From Flabesymbios commensalis (lineage: Eukaryota; Annelida; Polychaeta; Terebellida; Flabelligeridae): 64,000 nucleotides of DNA. Location of the stretch: positions 54,569,085 to 54,633,084 of the forward strand of contig OZ024909.1 in NCBI GenBank assembly GCA_964017125.1, in the 5' to 3' direction. Position 1 is the first letter of the stretch. Each line of letters starts with the position of its first letter. The position numbers and the translations under genes are program-made. Below the pieces are notes generated by a model, which was not told the origin of the DNA, did no database searches, and worked only from the letters and a program-made list of their open reading frames with translations. Shown piece after piece: positions 23,901 through 32,200 of the stretch.

Positions 23901-24559
23901 ATAAACATTATTATATGGTCCCTTAAACCTTAAAGCGTTGACATATTTTTGTATAAACCATGGAGGCAGGAACTTTTCAAATTTGTAATCATCATAAGTA
24001 TCTTAGTTAGCTCTTTCTGCTTCATTTGAATACCTGTGTTATCAGGTTATGGGTCTACGGCCATATATACGGCCTAATATTTTCTTTATTTTAGCGCGGG
24101 GACTGACTTTAGACGTCAAAATCTGACGTCTACAGACGTCAGATTCTGACGTCTAAAGTCGATCCCCGCGCTGTATATAAGGGTTAAAAACAAGTACCAA
24201 ATATACTGCCATGCAAAAACTATAAAGCATTAGCTGTTTACTTTCCAGGTAAGCAGTTACTACCTTTTGGCTTTGCAGAGCAGAATATATGCATACAATC
24301 CGATTGGCCCAAAAATCTCGACCAGCGTCTGCGTAAGATGTAGGTCAAACTGTATAATAATAACGCGGTGACAAACCATGACTATCCCAAGCTGAGTCCA
24401 TGATGATGTAAATAACTATTTAAAATAAAAAAAGCGTTGAAAATTGTGATCATGGAATTATTCTCATGCATCTGATCTTATTTTTATAGTGTGGGTATTG
24501 AAAACGTGGAAGATATACGCAAGGACCTACAGCAAGCTTTGGACGGTATCAAAGAGTGA
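14760..24559 (+). CDS. Cystathionine gamma-lyase / methionine gamma-lyase-like PLP enzyme, eight coding exons seen
   Basis: Fold-type I PLP enzyme of the Cys/Met metabolism family. Members cleave cystathionine to cysteine or methionine to methanethiol, ammonia and 2-oxobutyrate, as cytosolic homotetramers. Exons: 14760-14975, 18641-18799, 19735-19872, 20544-20716, 21829-21940, 22442-22690, 23395-23540, 24490-24559 (TGA). Phases agree throughout, giving about 420 codons, near the usual 390-405. Visible family features are YSRLGNPT (PLP phosphate contacts from the neighbouring subunit), SSGMSAI, the Tyr of [30 protein letters not shown] with the Schiff-base Lys at 21833-21835, and IRFSVG with the substrate-carboxylate Arg. 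No ATG precedes the conserved core in exon 1, so a start exon lies upstream and was not found. An AATAAA follows at 24903. The sequence alone does not decide between CTH and MGL activity. Confidence 0.9.
14988..15020. repeat. Family C fragment beside exon 1 donor
   Basis: TTTTCAGCGCGGGGAACGATTTTAGACGTCA is one arm of the family C palindrome, 13 bp downstream of the exon 1 donor. The matching arm is missing. Confidence 0.45.
15045..17780 (-). mobile_element. Degraded LINE, antisense in gamma-lyase intron 1
   Basis: On the minus strand the RT domain is recognisable in pieces: [18 protein letters not shown] and [12 protein letters not shown] (16764-17174), then GIHQG and GFADDIS (16292-16780, catalytic FADD near 16551-16567). 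Towards the C-terminus there is a cysteine-rich CQLC...HEHVLFECP motif (15493-15765). At least three frame breaks separate them. The 3' end has AATAAA followed by an (ATAC)n tail at 15050-15085. A 34-bp tandem duplication lies at 17657-17728. The 5' part, including the endonuclease, is missing. It is a CR1/jockey-type relic of a different family from the other LINEs here. Confidence 0.75.
17781..18352. other. Gene-free part of gamma-lyase intron 1
   Basis: AT-rich sequence with no recognised repeat or exon. Confidence 0.4.
18353..18481. repeat. Long hairpin (about 60-bp arms) in gamma-lyase intron 1
   Basis: ACCACGAAAAACCTTGCTTT... pairs with ...AAAGCAAAGTTTTTCGTGG. The centre is TGCCACAGCA. 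The arms contain TTGAACCCTTTCACCCT. No second copy was noticed in the window. Confidence 0.7.
18641..18799 (+). CDS. Gamma-lyase exon 2
   Basis: Acceptor TCACTGCAG/GG, donor ATATG/GTACGT, phase 0 at both ends, 53 codons. It carries YSRLGNPT and SSGMSAI, then KTGDHM. Confidence 0.9.
19006..19120 (-). mobile_element. LINE 3'-end relic in gamma-lyase intron 2
   Basis: The minus-strand frame ends [13 protein letters not shown]...[10 protein letters not shown] then a stop. This is the usual last segment of CR1/jockey-type ORF2 (WNSLP...FK...L). The frame upstream to 19317 is not clearly LINE. It could be chance, so confidence is low. Confidence 0.4.
19346..19647. mobile_element. Family C palindromic MITE in gamma-lyase intron 2
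   Basis: Hairpin GCAGTGCAGGGATAGACTTTAGTCGTC... / ...GACGTCTAAAGTCGATCCCCGCACTG at 19353-19438. It is followed by the family flank (GGTCGTAGACCCACAACATAGG, AGAGCTAACGAAGACA) and the terminal AGCGCTTTAAGGGTTA. Orientation is opposite to the copies at 23926 and 26363. Confidence 0.7.
19735..19872 (+). CDS. Gamma-lyase exon 3
   Basis: Acceptor CTTTTTCAG/AT, donor ACCAAG/GTATGC, 46 codons, phase 0. It contains VYSGTHKY with the active-site Tyr that stacks on PLP, and [12 protein letters not shown]. Confidence 0.9.
20427..20527. repeat. Family G palindrome 16 nt upstream of exon 4
   Basis: CAGCAATACGAGACGTTGACC... / ...GGCTCGATGTATCGTGCTG. It ends 16 nt before the exon 4 start at 20544, so its arm occupies the place where the branch point and pyrimidine tract would normally be. 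Confidence 0.75.
20544..20716 (+). CDS. Gamma-lyase exon 4
   Basis: Acceptor TTTGCCAACAG/GT, donor AGCGC/GTGAGT, ends in phase 2. Contains [22 protein letters not shown] (Asp that pairs with the PLP pyridine nitrogen) and GVDVVMHSA just before the catalytic lysine in exon 5. Confidence 0.9.
20745..21146. mobile_element. Short non-autonomous DNA element in gamma-lyase intron 4
   Basis: The ends are imperfect inverted repeats: TAAGGCCCCGTTCGATTCG at the left and the reverse complement of ATCAAACAGGGCCTAAGC at the right. The interior has repeated variants of AAACCGGTTT and CTTTGGCTCAAACT and a local palindrome at 20836-20865. Ends of the CAGGGCC type suggest a hAT-like MITE, but no target duplication could be confirmed. 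Confidence 0.5.
21184..21290. repeat. Family G palindrome in gamma-lyase intron 4
   Basis: CAGCAAACACGAGACGTTGAC ends with matching arm GTCAACGTCTTGTGTTTG. The centre AGCCAACCTCGAAGACGGTGGGCT is typical of the family. Confidence 0.8.
21546..21785. repeat. Worn family E-like palindrome in gamma-lyase intron 4
   Basis: CCCTTTAAAACGCTCAATT, CCCACTCGAAGGTGTG and CCGCGACCCACAACTTCGAGTGGG are recognisable relatives of the family E hairpin, spaced further apart than usual by inserted sequence. Confidence 0.4.
21829..21940 (+). CDS. Gamma-lyase exon 5 with catalytic lysine; GC splice donor
   Basis: Acceptor CATGCAG/TTCTAAG. The split alanine codon is completed by T, then Ser-Lys-Tyr: the lysine at 21833-21835 forms the internal aldimine with [12 protein letters not shown] and ARTNIGTVM follow. 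The exon ends ATG/GCAAGT, a GC donor with an otherwise perfect consensus. A GT four bases further on would shift the frame and hit a stop in exon 6, so the GC donor is the better reading. Confidence 0.85.
21965..22035. repeat. Family G core palindrome 24 nt downstream of the GC donor
   Basis: CCAGTACTGTGTGACTGTTGG / CCAACAGTCACACAGTACTGG around GGCGGCGTCTGCAACGCTGG. The outer CAGCAAACACGAG arms are largely replaced. Confidence 0.7.
22442..22690 (+). CDS. Gamma-lyase exon 6
   Basis: Acceptor TTTTTACAG/TC, donor TGCAAG/GTGAAA, 83 codons, phase 0. Contains [19 protein letters not shown] (the conserved start of the C-terminal domain) and [15 protein letters not shown]. Confidence 0.9.
23183..23365. 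repeat. Two adjacent family G palindromes before exon 7
   Basis: A short copy (23183-23253, internally deleted) and a full copy (23262-23365) lie 8 bp apart. The second ends 29 nt before exon 7 at 23395. Confidence 0.75.
23395..23540 (+). CDS. Gamma-lyase exon 7
   Basis: Acceptor GTTGACAG/AG, donor ATTCAG/GTATCA, ends in phase 2. Contains [17 protein letters not shown], the conserved substrate-channel segment, and GYIRF with the substrate-binding Arg. Confidence 0.9.
23627..23683. repeat. Small hairpin in gamma-lyase intron 7
   Basis: ATATAGAAGGTGGTTAAATTT / AAATTTAACCACTTTCTATAT with a short AT-rich loop. Confidence 0.6.
23926..24186. mobile_element. Family C palindromic MITE in gamma-lyase intron 7
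   Basis: The left end is CCTTAAAGCGTTGACATATTT. The body has AATCATCATAAGTATCTTAG and TTATGGGTCTACGGCC. The right palindrome is GCGCGGGGACTGACTTTAGACG ... CGTCTAAAGTCGATCCCCGCGC, ending at AAGGGTTAA. Confidence 0.75.
24210..24294. repeat. Family B palindrome in gamma-lyase intron 7
   Basis: ATACTGCCATGCAAAA...GCTGTTTACTT / AAGTAAGCAG...CTTTTGGCTTTGCAGAGCAG. The left arm is more worn than the right. Confidence 0.6.
24490..24559 (+). CDS. Gamma-lyase exon 8 and stop
   Basis: Acceptor TTTTTATAG/TG completes the Ser of [18 protein letters not shown], the usual C-terminal helix, followed by TGA. Confidence 0.9.
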
Positions 24560-24902
24560 CGGGGGAGTTGAGACATACGATACGATAATACACTATTATA
24601 TTGATACAAATGAATAGGCTACATATACACAGACTTACATGTTGTAACTAAACAAGTATTATTTCAACCATGTTAGTGTGGACAATATATAAGAGTCAGT
24701 GCAACATAGAGACTAAGACATATTTTGTGCGCCTCAAATTCCAAAATATTCTTATTTCAAACATGTTCTCTTCAATATTATTCAAAACATTCTGCACAGC
24801 TTGCACCGTTCACCGGGATGTACAGCACACATCAGATAAAACATGACACACTGACCCCATCAATTACAACATGTGGACGAGGAATATCCAGGTGCATATC
24901 GA

Positions 24903-24908
24903 AATAAA
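24903..24908 (+). terminator. Poly(A) signal AATAAA, gamma-lyase gene
   Basis: First canonical hexamer on this strand after the stop codon, about 345 bp downstream. Inference from the motif only. Confidence 0.4.
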
Positions 24909-25389
24909 ATCACAAATTTATAGACCATAACGACATGTGTATTTTTTTTTAAACAAGACATATTCTTTACTTTATTCAAATTATGAGAAAATAGTTAGGT
25001 GTTAGACTATCCCAAAATAAACAAAACTTAATCGTAATCTCTTGATTTAATCGTGGGCTATTTCAATCTTCTGTGCCCCAGCATGCTTGATTGACCGCGC
25101 TTCTGAACTGGGGACACCGAGGATTTATGCGCGTTGGAAGTCATGCCCGTTATTCGTTTATTCGTCCATTCGTTCGTTCGTTCGTTCATTCATTAATTCA
25201 TTTATTCAGCTAGAGTAGCGAGGGCCTTATATTCTGTCAAAATATTAGAGCTGGAGAGTTCATCGTCCGCTCTCGGCATTCAGTTTCCAAAGAAATTAAG
25301 TATGATCTGATTGATTTGATCACGAGGTTTTCCTGCCCAAGTCTAACTTCACTCGTGTCACCCGAATATATATACTCTACAACCACTGA

Positions 25390-25450
25390 AAACTCAGATG
25401 ACAGCTTAGCCTGTATGTGCACAAAAATGGACTAAAGCCCAATCCCAATA
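25390..25450 (+). mobile_element. SINE body/tail relic related to 6170-6495
   Basis: CAGCTTAGCCTGTATGTGCAC...GGACTAAAGCCCAATCC matches the body and tail of the tandem-tRNA SINE (GTTTAGCCTATATGTGTC...GGCCTAAAGCCCGATTC). The tRNA-like head is not recognisable upstream. Confidence 0.5.
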
Positions 25451-25555
25451 ACAGAATAAGATAGATACGTAGGCCTGCCGACAGTATATAATATGAGTGA
25501 TCATATGAAATATAAAAAATAAGCGTACATCTGAGAAAGAAAAACAAACATCTAC

Positions 25556-25640
25556 TTTGCCGCTCAAAGCCAAAAGGTGGTATCTGCTTATTTCACAAGT
25601 AAGCAGATAGTGCCTTCTGGCTTTGCAGGGTAGTATTGTA
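25556..25640. repeat. Family B palindrome
   Basis: TTGCCGCTCAAAGCCAAAAGG...ATCTGCTTATTT / AAGTAAGCAGAT...CTTCTGGCTTTGCAGGG. Confidence 0.7.
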
Positions 25641-26362
25641 GCCTTAGCAATAAGTTCCCATGAACTGATCGATAGCTCTAAAGTCTCTCATATGCGGAAT
25701 AAACTTTCCTGTTATCAAACTCAGCGATTTCAATACGTCTAGTATCACAGAAAAAAATTCCAAGAGAATTGACAACTTTTTTTTTAATTTGACAAATTTA
25801 TACGAATTACGTTTATTTCGTGTCCATCAATTACATCTCGAGATGAATTTGTTTGCACAGAAATGTTTCATAATTGTACAAAGGTCAAAGTAGAGGTGAC
25901 GTAAATATTCTAGTTTTGGTGAAACAGTTTCATGGTTCACGGGAAACGTTTCGATGTTCTTATTATAAATACAAGTTGGAGTCAAAAACAAAATCCAAGA
26001 TGGCTTACAATTTACGGCCGAAATTAGGTCTGTTACAATGTGGTATGCTGTTTAGACGTATCTTTGTCTATTAAAAACATAACAAAATAGATTAGTCGAT
26101 CTAGCCGTTAAACGACTGTTCTGTAAAGAAAATTGCCAAATTATATTTCTAGCACCGCAATAATTCCACTCACACAGAACAAAAATGTCCGGAATATTTT
26201 TTGAAAGAGCTGATATGTTTGTTTATCACTATGTATCGTTCTGTATACAGACTTTTATCGCCTTCTATATAATGTGGTGTGAAGAGATCATGATATCAAA
26301 AGTTACAATGGCATGTCCGCGGGGTGCGGGGAACGTAAACATAATTATCATGACAATGCTGT

Positions 26363-26605
26363 TTAACCCTTTAAGCGCTGAATATATTTTTGTAAAAAAC
26401 ATGGCGACCAAAGGGTTTTATTCAATTCAAAATCATCATAAATGTCTTGGTTAGCTCTTTCTGATTCATTTGAATACCTATGTTATTGGTCTACGATCAG
26501 TATAAAAATGTTTACTCTTACAGTACGGGAATCGACTTAAGTCGTCATAATCTGACGTCTACAGACGTCAGATTATGACGACTAAAGTCTATCCCCGCGC
26601 TGTAA
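26363..26605. mobile_element. Family C palindromic MITE
   Basis: TTAACCCTTTAAGCGCTGA at the left, then AAAATCATCATAAATGTCTTGG. The palindrome at 26520-26603 is ACAGTACGGGAATCGACTTAAG... / ...ACTAAAGTCTATCCCCGCGC. An open frame at 26185-26454 runs into this repeat and is not a gene. Confidence 0.7.
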
Positions 26606-27749
26606 TTTTATTTTTATTTGTTATGATGCATATTTTAATTACCCTGTAGGCCCACTTGTTTTAGTATATAATATCATTTGGTTTTAAGTTCACGTATCAT
26701 GCATATATTAATTTTCCTGTGATTTTACGGAACTAATCCTGTTGTATATAGCCATGTACATATATATTTCAAACTGTTAATTTTAATTAGAGAAAAGTAA
26801 TTATCTTTCTGGCTTTATTCCGCTCATCGCATTTTGAAATAAATGAATATTCGATGAGTAGTAATTCATGTGCTTGAAAGGTTTTAATTTGATGCTATTA
26901 TCACTCAAATAAATTTAAAACCCGGGGAGCTATTATTTTTTTGACTGGGGAGGGGGATTAGTAAGCAGGGGTTTCACAGTGTTTTGTTTGAACGTCGGCG
27001 ACTGTTCACGTAATCATACCTTTTAATGCTATAGCCAAGAATTTAAGTTTTTTTGAAATGCTATTATTTCGTCCTTAATGTCATGTAAAGAGTGTGCGCC
27101 ACCCATTAATGACACTCAGTATACTAGAATGACTTATTTGGCTTGTCCATAACATATATGTTATTTCGGCTCAATTATGTTTATATTCTTGTTTGCTGAC
27201 CAATGATCTTTTTGGTCAATCAATTAAAAAATATCCTTTTATCTGTAGCAGATGAAATAAACGGGTAAAATAGGTCTATGCATTTGTAATTAAAATCACA
27301 ATATACATAGGCCTAAAAATGTTTTTAAAAAGTTTAAAAAAATCCCTTGCTACAGTGAGCGAACGATGATGACGACTTAAAATGTAACGGATATATTTTC
27401 CACACATTTCTAGTTATAAGCAACCTTTGTGCCAACACACTATCTGCACATTAATTATCATTTGTTCAACATCAAAACTCAATTTGGTTGTGTGATACAA
27501 TGGAGCCTTTATCGGGTAGCGACAATATTGACGTTTTTTTATAAATGCGCATCATTTAATGGATGTAACTATTTTCGTTATGTTTATCTATCCCACACAA
27601 GATATGACATCCTAGATTAGGTTTGATGTAATACAACTATTTTAGACGCATCAGTATGCTAAATCAAAAGTAGTGTTGACGTGATCATAGCTTTGAGTAT
27701 GAGAGGAATTGACCAATAGCACAGTGTCTAAGGCCCAAAATCCAAAATA

Positions 27750-28223
27750 GTGTTCAGATTGTGATAAAAGCACAAAATTTCACACACTGGTGCCTTTTCA
27801 CCTCCTAAGTCATATAAGAGGAACACCCCACAAATTTGAATATTTAAAAATGGCAGCAAAGTAAAACTAAAATGTTTTTTGTTTACATTAAATCTTGATT
27901 TGTTCTCCGTATTTTGTGATTTTATTTACTTACGTCTATCACTCGTGTAACTGTATCTTAGTATATTTTGACATATTTATGATTATTATAGAAACCCAAA
28001 ACCGCCCAAATGAGCATAAAGGAATTCAAAATGGCCGCAATCATCATATTCAAATGATTTTTTCCAATGAATATTTACAAACACGATTCAGTTTGATTTG
28101 GCAGCCATTTTGAAATATGCAAATAAGGACATTTTACGAGTCAAAATCGATTGTGGTGCTCCTCTTATCCGATTCTTATCCGTACGTGTGTGAAATTTGA
28201 TGCTTTTATCACAATCTGAACAC
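27750..28223. mobile_element. TA-flanked MITE with 37-bp terminal inverted repeats
   Basis: GTGTTCAGATTGTGATAAAAGC at the left pairs with GCTTTTATCACAATCTGAACAC at the right. The inverted match continues inward through AAATTTCACACAC. TA lies directly outside both ends (27748-27749 and 28224-28225), as expected of the Tc1/mariner superfamily. The 474-bp interior encodes nothing; the frame at 27895-28113 is incidental. Confidence 0.75.
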
Positions 28224-28353
28224 TACGTCGCGTTAGTACCTGTACTACAATGCTATTACTTGCAGAGAATGTAAGAAGACAAGGCTAAATGTTTGTAATA
28301 ATAATATATTATGTCGTCAGTCGCAAATATATACAATATATGTGTAAGATACA

Positions 28354-28602
28354 TGTGTTTAAAACTGTAATTGATATCTAGTTACAGCTTGTATTGATAG
28401 AGAAGCATGCGTCCAGATATTCGATGTGATATAATGTAATAATACAAATGCGGTATTCACCAATTCAAACAAGTAATCAATGTAATAAATATACAACAGA
28501 TGTTAGAACCGTGAATGATCTATAGTTACGGCATGTATTGATCGAGAAGCATGCATCGAGATATTCAATATGATTGGTATTATGGTACAAATACGGTATG
28601 CC
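28354..28602 (+). repeat. Two direct copies of a unit spaced about 140 bp
   Basis: TCTAGTTACAGCTTGTATTGATAGAGAAGCATGCGTCCAGATATTCGATGTG-like sequence occurs at about 28377-28430 and 28511-28570, with ACAAATGCGGTAT / ACAAATACGGTAT following in both. Confidence 0.6.
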
Positions 28603-28797
28603 CAATTTTAAAACAAAAAGGCGTTAATGGTCATACCCTGTATGTATTGCGATATAGCCATCTTGGGTCCAAAAAAACAGTTAATGGGATAATATTATGT
28701 CAATAATATGAATCACCTTATCCTAATGATCCCCATGCAAGACTATAAATCAGGATCGGTATGGTGATGGTGCAACGTCGCGAACGTTGAACCACCA

Positions 28798-29044
28798 TTA
28801 ACCCTTTAAACGCCAAATTATTCAATTTGAATTTTCACCCACTTGAAGTTGTGTCTCGCTGACGCGACCCACAACTTCAAGTGAGTGAAAATTATTCAGA
28901 TTTGACAAAATGGAGGTCAACTCTGTTCAAATCGTGCTGATCGATGTAACATTATGGATTCACCATGTTTGAAAGGCGGTGCTGAATGTGGTGATAATTA
29001 AGTGAAAAAACAACAAAGTGCGGCACCGGCGGTTAAAGGGTTCA
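28798..29044. mobile_element. TTAA-bounded palindromic MITE, family E
   Basis: TTAACCCTTTAAACGCCAAATT at one end and GCACCGGCGGTTAAAGGGTT at the other. The central hairpin is TTTTCACCCACTTGAAGTTGTG / CACAACTTCAAGTGAGTGAAAA. Other copies are 61577-61819 and 63437-63655. Confidence 0.75.
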
Positions 29045-29132
29045 GCCATATATAACTAGACAATGCCTCGTCTTAGAGTCGACTCCATGTCGCACACATT
29101 TGCTACTCAACATGATTTAGGGGATTTATTTG

Positions 29133-29246
29133 CTACTCAGATTTTCTAGCCTGGATCAGTCCCCATCGCTGATCCCCCGCCGCACATCTCACCAGCTTGC
29201 TCCTCCATCCCGACACTATGGCATTGTAATCTTTCTCAGAAAAATC
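29133..29246 (-). CDS. PMT exon 12 and stop
   Basis: Acceptor TTGCAG/GA. Encodes [18 protein letters not shown] and RWGLIQARK, the usual C-terminus of the family, then TAG at 29135-29133. An AATAAA lies directly downstream (29130-29125). Confidence 0.9.
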   Translation of the reverse strand, partial: DFSEKDYNAIVSGWRSKLVRCAAGDQRWGLIQARKSE

Positions 29247-32200
29247 CTGCAATGTAAAGAGCACTGTGTTTAAAGTCATAATGTAACATCAGTGTGGGTC
29301 AACACTGCTTTGTTTTTTGTTTTTTTTCCATAATCTATGTTTGCTTTATTCGGCTGAATATTGAGCATAGTTGGTTTTGATGAGTGCATGGTGTGCGGTC
29401 TTACGTCACATGGCCGTACTTGTTGCGAATCCCAACAAGTACGGCTATGTGACGTAAGATCGCAAACTCATCAAAACCAACTATGCTCAATATTCAGCCG
29501 AATAAAGTAAGCATACATTAAGGACAAAATAAATTGGGATGCGCACTTTCAAGTACATCGTGACTGGAGCATCTCATCGCATTGGAGGGGTAATTTGACG
29601 ACAGGTGCATACCGAACAAAGTGTGAATCATTTAGTTTTAATGTAATATTGGTATTGAAAAAACTAATCTCAGCCAGTCTCAGTACGGGTCTGTTATATA
29701 CTTGACACGTTGACAACCTACTCACCTAGACCTAACTGTATGAATCCCATCCTGCCAGTCTCACTTAGGCCTACACGTATGAATCTATCCTTGTCAATCT
29801 CAGTATGGGCTTGTTCTGTAATTAACACGTTGACAACTCACTCACTTACCCGTATGAGTCTTATCCTTGTCAGTCTCGGTATGTGCCTGTTCTGTAATTA
29901 ACATGTTGACAACTCACTCACTTGGACAGGCCTACCTGCAACTCAGCTACTTACCTGTATGAATCTATCTTTGTCGTTTTCAGTACGGGTCAATTCTGTA
30001 GTTAATACGTTGACAAATTGTTGTGTGCGGTCCTCAGCTTTCACGTGAATAAATCCAACATCTTCTAAAATCTACAAGCAGAATGAATTCAATGCAGTGA
30101 ATACAAGAATGCAAGGTATTATAAGTAGAGTAATATACATTTAAATACGTCTCCATTGTTTGTTGTGGTAGTATGCCTATCATGCAAAAATACATCTTAA
30201 ATTTTAATTGATTCTATCCAATAGGTAGGCCCCAATCTTTTTACAACATCGTTATTATCCGTTACTTTACAGTGTGATAGGCCTATATTGTCCCCTTGTA
30301 GTTAGAATGTGCTAAGCTGCCACTTTACTAAGAGGCAGTTTAGCACTTTCTAACTCCAAGGGGACGATATATGACCGTTATACAAGGTGCTAATTTGTGA
30401 AAATATCATTTCTTTAACTCACATGAGCATACTGTGGCACAGAGACTAGGATATATCCCCTCTGTTTGACGTACTGTGTGAACTGGTCGGTGTGAGGCGC
30501 TTCACTGCAACAGTAATCGCTGATGAGCAGACGACCACCAGGTCTCAGCCATCTCTGCAATAAATATTATGTCAGTCTGATAATGCTCAACCGTCTTATC
30601 CCTTTAACAGCTACGTTCTTAAATTTATTTTCACACACTTGAAGTTGTGGATCGCTACCGGGATCCACAACCTCAAGTGGTTGAAAATCACCCTTATTTG
30701 TTTAATTTGAGACCAAACATTTAAAAAATCTTGTTCTTTAAAAGGTATTTTCACTCACAATAACAGTGGTTTAACCCTTACAGCGCGGGGATCGACTTTA
30801 GTCGTCACAATCTGACGTCTGTAGACGTCACTCAGATTCTGAAGACAAAAGTCGATCCCCGCACTGTAAAATTTAAAAAAAATCTAATGGCCGTAGACAC
30901 ATAACATAAGTATTCAAATGAATCGTAAAGAGCTAACTAAGACATTTATTATGATTTCAAATTGGAATAACCCTTTGGTCTTCATAGGTTATGCAAAAAC
31001 AATTCAGCACTTTAATGGTTAATCGGCTACTAAAACGGATTAGCATGCAAAGGGTTGACGGGTTAACACACGGTAACTTCATTACACAGAAACTGTTTTC
31101 GATACAAAAACATTAAAAGCAACAACGGAATCAGCCTTTGCACTGGGTACCCCCCTAAAAGGTGGGAGGCTACTTCAAACACAAATGTCTCGATCCACAA
31201 CCGTATTTATTTATTATAATTAGATACCCAGTGCATTGTAAATAATTATAACAACAGTCTTTTTATTATTATTGAAAATGGACTTGGCGTCTGGAGTTGC
31301 CCAGTTTCAATCGAATGAAAAAGCGTAATTAGTAACAATACCGTCGGCTGCTCGGCAGTGTACCTTTTAAGTATCATAATAATTAGTGTTGTGTACATAT
31401 GAGGATATCTTTCGTGTTATTTGGGCAATGAGTTCTTTGAATTAACTATTTTATTCAAAATTGCGCAAATAATGTCACTTTCGAATGGAAGAACACGAGA
31501 GAACACGCCAAGAGTACATTTTAAAAATATGGTCATCAAAGTGTCATTAAATGGGAAACGATGCGCGTATGATATTGCCTCCAGAAATGTACCAATCAAT
31601 TACTGCATTTTTAGTTTCATAATCCCCAGGCTATCCGTATCTATCTAGCAGAATAATCCATCCTGCAAGGCATGTTGTGATCAGATAATATGTAAACAGT
31701 GATCCATTTATACTGACCAAGAAAGATGAGAAGAGTTGCTGTTTGTTTTTGATGTGGAGTATTGTGTCACGGCTGTAAATAACATCGAAACTATTCGCTT
31801 CATATTCCCGAGTCGTGGCGTCACCAATTTCAAACTGAACCTGAAAAATATCATGTTATCGTGGTTATGATTTGACAAAGTATCACTCACATATTTGTAT
31901 AGTCCTGGTGCTGTTAAATTGTTAGTTAGTATGTTTCTTGCGTTAGCAATTTGAGCTTCAAACGACAAAAAAAAATTCTTTTTATGAAAAAATACATCTC
32001 CTAAAAACTAGATTATTTCACTAGCTACGTATCTACCACAGAATATTTTATCAATTTCACTAAAGTATTTTTTCAATTTGAAATCATCATAAATGGCCTA
32101 ATAATTCTTTCAGTGCGGGGACAGTATTTATACGTCAGAATCTGACGTCTACAAATGTCAGATTCTGATGTATAATAAAGGTCCCCGTGCTGAAAGGGTT

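Larger units (their letters stand above)
24909..27749. other. Gene-free intergenic stretch with repeats
   Basis: No coding sequence is supported. It holds a SINE tail relic (25390-25450), a family B palindrome (25556-25640) and a family C element (26363-26605), listed separately. The open frames here are short and AT-rich. Confidence 0.45.
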
